64,000 bases of DNA from Caldilineaceae bacterium (GTDB lineage: Bacteria; Chloroflexota; Anaerolineae; Caldilineales; Caldilineaceae), in contig JALHQH010000016.1 of the NCBI GenBank assembly GCA_022842065.1, positions 124,001 through 188,000 of the forward strand. Direction: 5' to 3'. How positions within the stretch are numbered: the first letter of the stretch is position 1; every line of letters begins with the position of its first letter. The notes under the pieces are model-generated. The model had not been told where the DNA came from. It did not search any database and worked only from the letters and a program-made list of their open reading frames with translations. A program made the position numbers and the translations under genes. Positions 32,592 to 42,400 of the stretch are shown piece by piece.

Positions 32592-33614
32592 ATGAAAGTT
32601 GCTTTTGTCGGTTTTCGCCATGCCCATATGCACTTGCTCTATCAGCACGCGCAGGCCATGCCCGAGCTTGAAATCGTCGCGGCCTGTGAGGAAGATGCGG
32701 CGACACGAGTCGCATTGGCAGAGCGTGGCGCAATCCAGATCACCCATGATCGCCTTGATGCCATGTTGGCTGAGTGTGAGTGTGCGGTGGTGGCGGTGGG
32801 TGACTATTATGGCCGGCGCGGCGCTTTGGTGCAAAAGCTCTTGGCGCAGGGTAAACATGTAATTGTCGATAAACCGATCTGCACCAGCCTGGCCGAGTTG
32901 GCTGGCATCGAAGCACAGGTCGCGGCAACTGGCCTCAAAGTGGGCTGTATGTTGGATCTACGCGATGCCCCCCAGGTGATCGGCTTGCGCCAACTGATCC
33001 GCAGCGGGCTGATCGGCGAGGTGCATGCAATCAGCTTTGGTGGTCAACACCCGCTTGCGCTCGGCACCCGTCCCGCTTGGTACTTTGAAGTGGGCAAACA
33101 TGGGGGGACACTCAACGACATTGCGATCCACGCCGTTGATGCCTTGCCCTGGATCACCGGTTTGGACTTTCAAGCGATCAACGCGGCACGCAGTTGGAAT
33201 GCCTTGGCGACTGACTATCCACACTTCCAGGATGCGGCGCAAGTGATGTTGACGATGAGCAACGGCTGTGGCGTGCTCGGTGATGTCTCCTATTTTATGC
33301 CGGACAGTATGGGCTACTCGCTGCCGCACTATTGGCGGCTTACCTGCTGGGGGCGCAAGGGCATGGTCGAGACATCGATGACCAGTGATCACCTGCTGGT
33401 CGCGCTGAATGGCGAAACGACGCCGCGTCGGGAACCCTTGCCGCCGGGCAACCCGGCTGGCTATCTCACCGCTTTTCTGCACGACATCGCCGGCACCACG
33501 CAAGGGGACGAATTGACAACTAGTACCGTCCTAAAGGTCGCCCGCATCGCCTTGCAGATCCAGGAGGTTGCTGATCGGGCGAATGCTGGTGCAACGATTC
33601 AGACCCCACCCTAA
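32592..33614 (+). CDS. Gfo/Idh/MocA family oxidoreductase (copy 2)
   Basis: The 340-residue protein begins MKVAFVGFRHAH, a Rossmann strand, and has the DKPICTS segment near residue 97 that contains the family's catalytic lysine. The Gly-rich loop is GFRHAH rather than GxGxxG, a variation seen in this family. The C-terminal domain includes GGTLNDIAIHAVD near 178, typical of the substrate domain His/Asp motif. I chose ATG 32592 because AGGA (32577) is 11 bases upstream and the strand begins at once; ATG 32559 in frame would add 11 residues without a ribosome site. Confidence 0.85.
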   Translation: MKVAFVGFRHAHMHLLYQHAQAMPELEIVAACEEDAATRVALAERGAIQITHDRLDAMLAECECAVVAVGDYYGRRGALVQKLLAQGKHVIVDKPICTSLAELAGIEAQVAATGLKVGCMLDLRDAPQVIGLRQLIRSGLIGEVHAISFGGQHPLALGTRPAWYFEVGKHGGTLNDIAIHAVDALPWITGLDFQAINAARSWNALATDYPHFQDAAQVMLTMSNGCGVLGDVSYFMPDSMGYSLPHYWRLTCWGRKGMVETSMTSDHLLVALNGETTPRREPLPPGNPAGYLTAFLHDIAGTTQGDELTTSTVLKVARIALQIQEVADRANAGATIQTPP

Positions 33615-33618
33615 CCCT

Positions 33619-33741
33619 CACTGCCATTAAGTTAGGGGGTTTCGTAGGTGCGGTTTCTTACCGCACAACGTGGGTCTACCCAGCATGTGCGGTAAGAAAC
33701 CGCACCTACGGCTTGCCAATTCGCTTAACTTAATGGCAGTG
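33619..33741. mobile_element. MITE-like element, 123 bp, with 16-bp terminal inverted repeats
   Basis: Bases 33619-33634 and 33726-33741 are exact reverse complements. The element is flanked by ACCCT on both sides (33614-33618 and 33742-33746), a likely 5-bp target duplication. Inside is an exact 24-bp hairpin (33644-33667 with 33686-33709). It interrupts a CCCTAACCCT/CCTCCCC repeat of the same type as in 32369-32507. No transposase is encoded. Confidence 0.8.
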
Positions 33742-33847
33742 ACCCTGACCCTCCCCAGCTTGGGGAGGGAACAGTTCTTTCCCAACTTGGGGAAGCGAGG
33801 AGGGGTGAACAACGATAAACACTGCCCCAACGGGCAAAAGGAAACTT

Positions 33848-34753
33848 ATGAGCGCACCATTGAGAATCGGCATGATCGGCCTGGACACGTCGCACTGTGA
33901 GGCATTCGCCAAGATTTTGCATGATGAGGCCTACGAATATCATCTGCCCGGTGCGCGGATTGTCGGCATCTATCCAGGGGGCTCGGCTCAATTTTCCAAA
34001 AGCCACACGCGGGTGCAGGGTTTCACCGAGACGCTACAGCGCACCTATGGCGCCAAACTCTACGATGACATTGCCACCTTGGCCGCTGACGTGGACGCGC
34101 TCTTGCTGGAAAGTGTGGATGGGCGGCAACATCTTGAACAATTCGCCCAACTGGCGGTGGGTAAACCTGTCTTTATTGACAAACCCTTCGCTACCACGGC
34201 GGCCCATGCGCGGGCGATTATCGCGCACGCTGCAGCCACCCAGACCCCGATCATGTCCTGTTCCTCGCTGCGTTATGCCGCCGGTATTGCTGATCTACTA
34301 GGTGCCGGCGAAAAGGTCATCACCGCCGAGAGTTTTGGCCCGGCCCAGTTGCTGGCAGATTTTCCAGGGCTCTTCTGGTATGGCATCCACAGCGCCGAGA
34401 TCTTAACGACGCTGATGGGCACCGGCTGCCGCCAGGTCCAGTGTAACGAACGGCCCGATCTGGATGTTGTGATCGGTGAGTGGGCCGATGGGCGCATCGG
34501 CGTGTTGCGCGGGGCGCGGGTTGGTGCGGGGCAATTTGGCTGTGTCGTCCATACAGACCAAGCGATTAAGTGTGGGATCGCTCAGTCGGCACCCCCTTCG
34601 TACTATCTCATGCTGCGGGCAGTGTTGCCCTTCCTGCAATCCGGTCTATCGCCCATTCCTACCGAGGAAATCTACGAAATTACCGCGTTTTTGGCCGCAG
34701 CCGAACAGAGCCGGGCGCAAGGCGGTGCGGTCGTTGCGCTGGAAACACTCTAG
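33848..34753 (+). CDS. Gfo/Idh/MocA family oxidoreductase (copy 3)
   Basis: The 301-residue protein begins LRIGMIGLDTSHC (residues 5-17), and the DKPFATT motif near residue 111 carries the family's catalytic lysine. It is shorter than usual (330-360), and the substrate domain appears reduced. The LDTSHCEAF opening matches a subgroup that binds substrates other than plain hexoses, but this is only a hint. AAAGGAAACTT precedes the ATG. A 233-base gap with the mobile element separates it from copy 2, so co-transcription is not certain. Confidence 0.82.
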   Translation: MSAPLRIGMIGLDTSHCEAFAKILHDEAYEYHLPGARIVGIYPGGSAQFSKSHTRVQGFTETLQRTYGAKLYDDIATLAADVDALLLESVDGRQHLEQFAQLAVGKPVFIDKPFATTAAHARAIIAHAAATQTPIMSCSSLRYAAGIADLLGAGEKVITAESFGPAQLLADFPGLFWYGIHSAEILTTLMGTGCRQVQCNERPDLDVVIGEWADGRIGVLRGARVGAGQFGCVVHTDQAIKCGIAQSAPPSYYLMLRAVLPFLQSGLSPIPTEEIYEITAFLAAAEQSRAQGGAVVALETL

Positions 34754-34847
34754 ATTAGCCAAAGTTTTCTAGATCGCCCGCTTGTGTTTTGTGAAATAAA
34801 TTTTGCTGGATTAGCACTCATAGCAGTCACGGAGTGACGGCAGATGG

Positions 34848-35049
34848 CCGAGGGTTGATGAATGTTAAGAAAATAATCCGGTAAATGTAAGTAAATGCTA
34901 GCCGCCCCGCCATAAATGGCACCCAAGGGGTACCCGGCTACAGAACAACGCCCCCTAAAGCGGGCTTTAGCCTGCGTTGTTCTGTAGCCCTGTGGCTTTA
35001 GCCCAGGGCGGTTTACCAAATCAATTATTTAACGTTCATTAACCCTCGG
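34848..35049. repeat. Long palindromic element upstream of hyuB copy 1
   Basis: CCGAGGGTTGATGAATG at 34848 pairs with an imperfect copy ending at 35049 (about 26 bp, two mismatches and a short insert). Inside, 34936-34951 and 34974-34989 are an exact 16-bp hairpin. This fills most of the 337-base gap 34754-35090. The sequence GTCACGGAGTGACGGCAGA at 34827 is shared with the region near 28780. Confidence 0.65.
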
Positions 35050-35090
35050 CTTAGTTGACAAAACATTCGTGCCAAACAGTGAGGTCTACT

Positions 35091-36857
35091 TTGACAAGCA
35101 TGCCAATCGCCACATCGGCCCCTTTATCGATTGATCCGGTCACCCTCACCGTCATCGATAACTATCTCACCACCACCTGCCGCGAGATGGGGGTGGCGAT
35201 GATGCGCACGGCCTATTCGCCGATCTTTAACGAGTCACTCGATTTTTCCTGTGTGATCTTCGACAAGCGCGGCCAGATGATCGCGCAAGCCGAGTTCTGC
35301 CCATCGCAGATCGGCACGATCAAGTACACGGTCGAGTGGATGCTCGAAGAACTGGGCTATGATGTCTACAAGCCGGGCGATGTGCTGCTTATGAATGATC
35401 CCTACCGCGGCAGCGGCCATGTGCCGGAGCATACGATCCTCAAAGCCGTCTTTCATGAAGGCGAGATCGTCGCCTTTGTCGCCAACTGTGCGCATCTGGC
35501 CGAACCAGGGGCCAAAGCGCCCGGCGGCCTGGCTGGCGACGCCACCGACATCTTCCAAGAAGGGCTGCGCATCCCGCCGATCTGGCTGATGCGCGAGGGC
35601 AAAGACCAGGATGACATCTGGAAGCTGATCCTTTCCAACCACCGCACGCCAATGGTGACCTATGGCGACCTCAAGGCGATGATCGGCTCGGTGCATGTCG
35701 CGGAACGACGGCTGCTCAACCTGATCAAAAGTTACGGGTTAGAGGTCGTGGAAAAAGCGAACCAGGATCTGATCACGATTGCCGAACGGCGCATGCGCGA
35801 GGAGATTCGGCGCATTCCCGACGGCGTCTATTTTTATGAAGATGTGATCGAAGATGACGGCGTGGGCAAAGGTGCCTACCCGATCCGCTGCACCGTTTAT
35901 GTCGAGGGTGACGAGTTGACTGCCGACTTTACCGGCTCGGCCAAACAGTGCCCCGGCCCGATGAACGCCACCTATGCGGTCACTGGTTCGGCAGTCTATA
36001 ACGCGCTGCTCCATCTCACCGACCCGACGATCCCGCGCAATGAGGGCTGCTACCGCCCAATCAACATCGTCGCCCCGCCCGGCACGATTGTCAACTGTCG
36101 CTATCCGGCGGCGTTGGTGGGGGGTAACACGGAGGTCAGCCCGCGCATTACCGATATTATTTTTGGGGCACTTTCGACGGCGATTCCCGACCGCGTGCCG
36201 GCGGCGCAGGGGGGCAGTTCGTGCTGTTTCCTCTTTGGCGGCACCCACCCAGAGACCGGCCAACTCTATTCCCACTTTCACTTTGAAGGGGTGGGCTGGG
36301 GCGGACGCCCGCACAAGGATGGCAACAGCCAGGTGATTGTGATCAACGGCAATTGCCGTAACACCCCAGTCGAAATTTTTGAGAACCGCTATCCACTCTC
36401 GATTGACTCCTATCGCCTGCTCGCAGATTCGGGCGGACCGGGTAAAAACCGTGGCGGGCTGGGCATCGAACGCATCTTTACCGTGCAATGTCCAGAAGTA
36501 ACGGTCAGCGCGATCTTTAACCGCATGATCGTGCAGCCCTTTGGGTTACATGGTGGTCAACCGGGCCATTCCAGCGGCATCTACGTGCGCCGCGCCGGCG
36601 AAGAGGAATGGCGCACCTTCAAGGAGGTGTTTGGCACTGTCTCGCCTTCCAAATTTTCCGGCATTCTCTTGTACGAAGGCGACCAAGTCAAGATCATCGC
36701 GCCCGGTGGTGGCGGCTGGGGCGATCCCCACGACCGCACGCCGGACCGTGTGCTACAGGATGTCACCGAAGGCTTTGTCACCCCCGCCGCAGCGGCCAGG
36801 GAATACGGCGTGCAAGTGGTGCAACAAGCAACCGGTGATTTTGTGATTGCAGGGTAA
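35091..36857 (+). CDS. hyuB: Hydantoinase/oxoprolinase subunit B (HyuB family, copy 1)
   Basis: The 588-residue protein has the standard HyuB sequence: IDPVTLTVIDNYL, REMGVAMMRTAYSPIFNES, DVLLMNDPYRGSGHVPEHT near 100, FGALSTAIPDRVPAAQGGSS near 355, HFEGVGWGGRP, and the C-terminal SGGPGKNRGGLG and GGGGWGDP motifs. HyuB carries part of the ATP-dependent hydrolysis or carboxylation active site with HyuA. GAGGT at 35081 is 5 bases before TTG 35091, which I prefer; ATG 35100 is the alternative, three codons in. The next genes encode a four-cysteine protein and HyuA copy 2, so these three form the likely complex. Confidence 0.93.
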   Translation: MTSMPIATSAPLSIDPVTLTVIDNYLTTTCREMGVAMMRTAYSPIFNESLDFSCVIFDKRGQMIAQAEFCPSQIGTIKYTVEWMLEELGYDVYKPGDVLLMNDPYRGSGHVPEHTILKAVFHEGEIVAFVANCAHLAEPGAKAPGGLAGDATDIFQEGLRIPPIWLMREGKDQDDIWKLILSNHRTPMVTYGDLKAMIGSVHVAERRLLNLIKSYGLEVVEKANQDLITIAERRMREEIRRIPDGVYFYEDVIEDDGVGKGAYPIRCTVYVEGDELTADFTGSAKQCPGPMNATYAVTGSAVYNALLHLTDPTIPRNEGCYRPINIVAPPGTIVNCRYPAALVGGNTEVSPRITDIIFGALSTAIPDRVPAAQGGSSCCFLFGGTHPETGQLYSHFHFEGVGWGGRPHKDGNSQVIVINGNCRNTPVEIFENRYPLSIDSYRLLADSGGPGKNRGGLGIERIFTVQCPEVTVSAIFNRMIVQPFGLHGGQPGHSSGIYVRRAGEEEWRTFKEVFGTVSPSKFSGILLYEGDQVKIIAPGGGGWGDPHDRTPDRVLQDVTEGFVTPAAAAREYGVQVVQQATGDFVIAG

Positions 36858-36862
36858 GCTAG

Positions 36863-36938
36863 AACGCTGATTTGGCAGATTAGGCGGATAAAGGCTGATT
36901 TTTAGTTTTTATCAGCGCAAATCCGCCAAATCCGCGTT
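36863..36938 (+). repeat. Imperfect hairpin between hyuB and the four-cysteine gene
   Basis: The arms from 36863 and up to 36938 pair over about 19 bases with two mismatches, with GCTGAT/ATCAGC nested near the tip (36894-36899, 36911-36916). It lies between hyuB and the next ribosome site and could tune expression or be a palindromic repeat. Confidence 0.5.
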
Positions 36939-36957
36939 CCATAATGCAGGAGATTTT

Positions 36958-37164
36958 ATGGGTGAATGGATTGAGCGCGATCCGGGTTATCTGTCCTTTG
37001 ATGTCTATAACTGTACTTACTGCGGCAAGCTGATCCCGCGCCATATCTGGCTGGAAGAAGTGGACGGTACGCCCCAGCCTTTTTGTACACCCAATTGTCA
37101 TCAACGCTATGTCCACCGGCGGCAGCCTGTTACGCAAGATCGTCAAACAACAGAAGTTCACTAG
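36958..37164 (+). CDS. Small four-cysteine zinc-ribbon protein, HyuAB partner
   Basis: The 68-residue protein has Cys19, Cys22, Cys43 and Cys47 in the pattern C-x2-C-x20-C-x3-C, with GKL(I/L)P directly after the second cysteine. The C-terminus of HyuB copy 2 (57910-59961) carries the same pattern with identical spacing, so this gene is the unfused form of that module. It sits between hyuB and hyuA, overlaps neither, and has a good AGGAG 5 bases before its ATG. Acetone carboxylase also combines HyuA-like, HyuB-like and a small metal-binding gamma subunit; a similar role here is inference. It is too short for most automatic annotation. Confidence 0.85.
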   Translation: MGEWIERDPGYLSFDVYNCTYCGKLIPRHIWLEEVDGTPQPFCTPNCHQRYVHRRQPVTQDRQTTEVH

Positions 37165-37176
37165 ATGGAGTTTTCT

Positions 37177-39213
37177 ATGTCCTCCTTTCGTGTCGGCATT
37201 GACACCGGCGGCACTTTTACTGACCTGATCGCCCTAGACGAAAGCACTGGTGAAATTCACCTGGGCAAGGTTTTTTCGACCCCCGGTCAACCCGCCGAAG
37301 CGCTGCTCAATGCGCTGGCGCAGGCGCAGATCCCCTTGCCCGCCGTCAAGCAGTTGATCCACGGCACCACGGTGGCGACCAATGCGTTGCTCGAACACAA
37401 AGGGGCCAAGGTGGCCTATGTCACCACGGCCGGTTTTGAGGATATCCCCTTTATCCAACGCATTCGCCGTGAATATCACTATGACCTGATGTGGAACAAA
37501 CCGGCGCCGCTGGTCGAACGTTATCACTGCTTTGGCGCGACCGAGCGGGTTGATTATCGCGGTGAGGTGGTGATCCCGCTTGACCTCGCCTCCCTGCAAC
37601 CTGTGATCGACGCCTCACAACGGGGCGAAATCGAGGCGATCGCGGTCTGTTACCTCTTCGCCTATTTACGCCCCGAACACGAGTTGACCACAGCTGACTA
37701 CCTGCAGGCTGCGGGGATACAACGCCCCGTGTCGCTCTCTTCACAACTCTCGCCCCTCTGGCGTGAATATGAACGGGCCAGCACCACCATTGCCGATGCC
37801 TATTTGCGCCCCTTGCTGACCCGTTACATCGGCAGCTTAAACGAGCGGTTGACCCAAGCGGGCTTAACCACCCCCTGGGCGCTGATGAAATCCAACGGCG
37901 GGGTGATGCCCTCCGGCGCGGTGGCCGAAAATCCGATCCAGACGGTGATGTCCGGCCCGGCCGGCGGCATGATCGCCTGTAAATATTTTGCCGGACTAAG
38001 CGGTGATGATCGCGTGGTCACCCTCGATATGGGGGGCACTAGTTGTGATGTCGGGTTGTTGGCCGGTGGCGAACAGCGCTACACCACTGAATTTGAGATC
38101 GAATGGGGCGTGCCGATTACCGTGCCGCTCATCGACATCCACTCGATTGGTGCGGGCGGTGGCTCGATTGCCTGGCTCGATGCGGGTGGCTTACTCCATG
38201 TCGGACCAGAGAGTGCCGGTGCCAATCCAGGGCCAATCTGTTACAACCGCGGCGGCACCCGCCCAACCACCACCGACGCCAATGTGGTCTTAGGCCGCGT
38301 GGCACCCAGCTCTTTTGTCAGCGGTTATGCGGATGACGCCGATCAACGGGCGGTGGCAGCCTTAACCGAACTCGGCGACAAGCTGGGGCTTTCCCTGTTG
38401 GAGACAGCACAAGCGATTGTTGAAATTGCCAATGCCAATATGAGTGATGCCATCAAGTTGCTGACCCTGGAACGTGGTCTTGACCCGCGTCACTTTGCGC
38501 TCATGGCCTTTGGTGGCGCTGGTCCGCTCCATGCCGCAGCGATGGCGCGTGGCTTAGGGATGCCCAAGGTGCTCGTCCCGCCCTATCCCGGCATGTGTTC
38601 GGCGTTGGGCATGTTGGTGGCCGATCTGCGCATTGACAAAGTGACCACCTTCCCGGCGACCTCCGACCGGGTCACTTTCGCCGCGCTGGAGGAACGTTTA
38701 CAGGCACTGATCGCCGCAGCCAGCGCTGAATTAGCTCACGAAGGCTTTACCAGTACACCCCAGATCAATGCCACGGTCAGTATGCGCTACTTAGGCCAGA
38801 ATTACGAAGAAGAGATCCCCGTCGATCTCGACACGTTGCGCCAACAGGGATTGGCCACCCTTTTCACCGCTTTCCACCAGCACCATGAACAGCGCTATGG
38901 CTACCAGATTGCCGGCGAGACGATTGAACTGGTGGCCTTGAAGGTGGCGGCGGTCGGCCCCATGCCCAAGCCGACCATTCGGGGCGCGGGTGCTGACCAT
39001 AAAGCCGCGGCGGGTCAACCCTTTGCACAGCGCCAGGTTTATTTTAAAACCACTGGCTGGGTCGATTGCCCGATCTACTGGCGCAACGATCTGCCTGTCG
39101 GCACCCACTTGACCGGTCCGGCGATTGTCGAAGAGCTGGGCTGTACGACCTTGCTGGAGCCGGGGCAACGGTTGCATGTCGATGCGGCGGGGATGCTGGT
39201 AGTCACTGTCTGA
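37177..39213 (+). CDS. hyuA: Hydantoinase/oxoprolinase subunit A (HyuA family, copy 2)
   Basis: The 678-residue product has GIDTGGTFTDLI at the N-terminus, the NALLEHKGAKVAYVTTAGFEDIPF segment, SGPAGGM near 260, LDMGGTSCDVG near 282, GAGGGS near 329 and FGGAGPLH near 450. It resembles copy 1 along its whole length but is clearly diverged. I chose ATG 37177 because GGAG (37167-37170) is 6 bases upstream and the protein then starts MSSFRVGID like copy 1; ATG 37165 would add four residues. It follows the four-cysteine gene by 12 bases and ends the hyuB/zinc-ribbon/hyuA set. Confidence 0.94.
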   Translation: MSSFRVGIDTGGTFTDLIALDESTGEIHLGKVFSTPGQPAEALLNALAQAQIPLPAVKQLIHGTTVATNALLEHKGAKVAYVTTAGFEDIPFIQRIRREYHYDLMWNKPAPLVERYHCFGATERVDYRGEVVIPLDLASLQPVIDASQRGEIEAIAVCYLFAYLRPEHELTTADYLQAAGIQRPVSLSSQLSPLWREYERASTTIADAYLRPLLTRYIGSLNERLTQAGLTTPWALMKSNGGVMPSGAVAENPIQTVMSGPAGGMIACKYFAGLSGDDRVVTLDMGGTSCDVGLLAGGEQRYTTEFEIEWGVPITVPLIDIHSIGAGGGSIAWLDAGGLLHVGPESAGANPGPICYNRGGTRPTTTDANVVLGRVAPSSFVSGYADDADQRAVAALTELGDKLGLSLLETAQAIVEIANANMSDAIKLLTLERGLDPRHFALMAFGGAGPLHAAAMARGLGMPKVLVPPYPGMCSALGMLVADLRIDKVTTFPATSDRVTFAALEERLQALIAAASAELAHEGFTSTPQINATVSMRYLGQNYEEEIPVDLDTLRQQGLATLFTAFHQHHEQRYGYQIAGETIELVALKVAAVGPMPKPTIRGAGADHKAAAGQPFAQRQVYFKTTGWVDCPIYWRNDLPVGTHLTGPAIVEELGCTTLLEPGQRLHVDAAGMLVVTV

Positions 39214-39330
39214 TTGCTTTAGTTCGGCAAAATTCTACCTAACAAATTATCCGGATCTATGCGAAGTTCAAGATAGGTGGTGTAGAACAAACGGTCAGGG
39301 ACGAACCCGCGTGGATTCGATCATTTGAAC

Positions 39331-39359
39331 TTGACAAATGCAGGTAGTAATTTTACTAT
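39331..39359 (+). promoter_or_regulatory. Sigma70-like promoter for the giant LamG gene
   Basis: A perfect TTGACA (39331-39336), 17 bases and TACTAT (39354-39359) give a leader of about 130 bases. The rest of the 282-base gap after hyuA is AT-rich, with no other clear feature. Confidence 0.55.
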
Positions 39360-39495
39360 CGCCGTGAGCAACTCTTTGTTAGATCGTTGATGGTTTGCAC
39401 GCTTATTATGCGCAATTGCTCATTATTTTTTCGACTTCTTGCCTAGTATACTTTGTCACCTAGACCCTTTTTACAAGCGGAACCGGAAGAATTTT

Positions 39496-42400
39496 ATGCT
39501 CCTCGCCAAACCGAATATCAAATATATTAACACCGTGACCCATGAGAGCAAGGTCTTGATCGTCGCCAGCGTGGTCGAAGCCAGCGGCACGAAACTAATC
39601 TATACCATCAAACAAGATGGCTTTGAGGACAGTGCCTTGCAGAATCCCAACGATTCTGGTTGGGAAGATTTCAAGGCGCTAGAATTGCCGGACGACAGCG
39701 TGGGCGACCCTTCGGTGGCTGAACAAGAAAGCCAAAATTTTACAGATACCAGCGGCAATTACCTCATTCGCTCGGTCTATAAGAGCGCTGATCTTACAGC
39801 AGCTGCGCCCGTACAACTGGTGTCACACAATGGCTATGTCTATCTCTTCCGTCAATCTACCCGCGGCACCTTGCTGGTTGACCGTTTTGTGCTGGACGGC
39901 ATGACCAACAGCCTCAACCCGACGCTGGAGGTGCGTTACCGACGCAGCCGCCAACGCTACAAGCCGATCAAAGCCATGAAGATCAACAGCGGCGGCCAGA
40001 TGGAAGCAATCGATGCGCTGGATTTCCGCGATATGCAAAACCTGCCCTTCTACGAACCCACCACGGAGATCGGACCTAAGCTGTTGAATGGTCTGCTCGA
40101 CGGTTGGTTTGGGGTGGTGGTCAACCCCACCCAGGAAGTCGAGGGCTATCGCTGGCATTTCTTTGTCTACAATGCCCCCAGCCAACGCATTGACACGCTG
40201 ACCCTCCACTCTGGCGATGAGCAGATCTTTACCCTGCTCAACAGCACGTTGGCTTCAATTGATGATCTGACCAATGCCGTAACCTATGCTCGCGTGCCGG
40301 GGATCATTCAACAAAAAATTACCCTACAAGATAGCCAGGGACAGCCCTTGCTGGTGAACAATGGTTTGGCCGCCATTAAGTATGATGTGCAATATGAAGA
40401 GCAAACTGTAACGGGGCCGCAACTGCTACGCGATGCCAGCAAAATTATGCTGGCTGTTCCGACAGATGCTGGCATTGCCACCTTGAGCTTTGCCATTGCC
40501 GACGACGGTACATTGGCCCAGATCGCCCCGAACGTCCAGAACACCTTGATGCGCAGCAGTCAAAGCGAAGTCTTGCTGCCGCTGACCGTGCTGGATAACC
40601 TGCGCGCGGTCGGCGATACCCAACCCGCACCCAGCGGCACGATTGTGGGCATGAGCCAATCCACCGATGATGCCACCGTCGAGAAAGTGCGCGTCCAGGT
40701 GGCAGACGCCGATCACGCCGCATTGGCCCAATTGAGTCGGGGCGATGTGATCAAACTCGCCAACACCACCAGCTACAATGGGCTGTACCAGGTGGCGAGC
40801 GTGGCGGACAACAACGCCTTTACGATCAATGCCGCCTTCACCTATGGCGAGGTGGGTGATTGGGAAAAGGTAGAGACGGAAGATACCGGGCTGATCTTTG
40901 ATGGCATGATCACTGGCTATCAGAAAGTGGGGGCAGGTCTGCTCCAGGTCAATGCCCTCAATCATGGCTTGGAGACAGGTGATTGGGTGCAGATTGTCGA
41001 TAGTCCCGATCTGGCCGGTGAGTATCCCATCCTGGCCCAAGATGCCAACAGCTTCACCGTGCAACGTCTGTGGGTCAACGGCGACGCGATCAATCTCAAA
41101 TTGGAATCGCGCAAACGGCGCGGCTTGGTCTTTGACGGCAAAAACGACTGGATCGAAGTGCCGCTGAACGCCCCCCTCACCCTCACCACTGGTTTTGCCC
41201 TGGAAGCATGGGTGAAGCTCAACAGCGCCCAAAACCAGACGATCCTGGCGACGGTGCCGGATGCACCCTATACCCAGGGCGGGATCAGCCGGGGCTGGCA
41301 AGCGATGTTGGGGGTCAACAATGGCAAATTTAGCTTTGCTTTTGTCCCGCTCAACCTGCCCGGCAGCGCTCCCCAACGGCTCGACTCCCCTACCCCGGCC
41401 ACGCTCAACCAGTGGGTGCATGTGGCCTGCGCCTTGGACGACAAGGTGCTGCGTCTGTTGGAAAATGGCGTTGTGGTGGCGACCTTGCCCGTGGCAACAT
41501 TGGACAAAGCCGCACTGGACGCCTATACGGCCTGGCTGACGCAGGTGCGCGCCGAGGTCAAACAGCAGGAAGCCACCACCGCGCTCCATGCCCTGCCGGC
41601 CCAACATCCCGCCAACTATGACCGGGGGCGGCTCGTAGTGCGAACCAGCAGCAAGGCGCTGAGCGGCGAGTTGGGCACGACGCTGGTGCTGGCTGCCGCC
41701 AACGAACAGACCGAGCAACAGTGGCGCATTGAAGGGGGGCGCCCCGCCGGTGCGCAAGGGGCAACCACGACCTTTGCCATTTATAACCTGGCCACGCAAC
41801 TGGTCTTGGACAACAGTGGCAAACAGGTGGCCTGGCAGAATCTGGATAGCCAACTGTGGTTGCTGGATAGCACCGGCGACGGCTATTTTCAGCTCCGTTC
41901 CCAACAGAATAACTTGGTGGTAACCGAGCGAGAGGGGGAATTGAGCTTACAGGCTGCCCTACCTGCTAACGCTCCCACTTTTGGGCAGCAACAGTGGTGG
42001 TTTGAAGCGTTGGGCGAGGGCAAGATAAATCTCATTCGCACCATCCAGAAATTGCTGGAAGCCAACCAACCGCGCGCCGGTACAGGGATCTCGTTTAACA
42101 CGTCAACGCTCACCCTGGCGGGGCAAATCAGCGCTGCGGATGTGAATAAGGCGGTCAAAACGCCCCAACTGCTCTTACAGGGGCAGTTGGCGGAAGTGCG
42201 TCTGTGGAATAACGGACGCAGTGACCAGGATATCCTCAACAATATGCACCTGCGCCTGACCGGGCGAGAGGTTGGCCTGATGGGTGACTGGCCGTTGGGT
42301 GGCGTAAGCGTCGATGAGGAGGACAAGCACCAGGTCTTTGACTTTTCCGTGGCTGCTAATCAGGGCATTGTGCATGGCGCGCCCTACGGCGGCGGCATGA

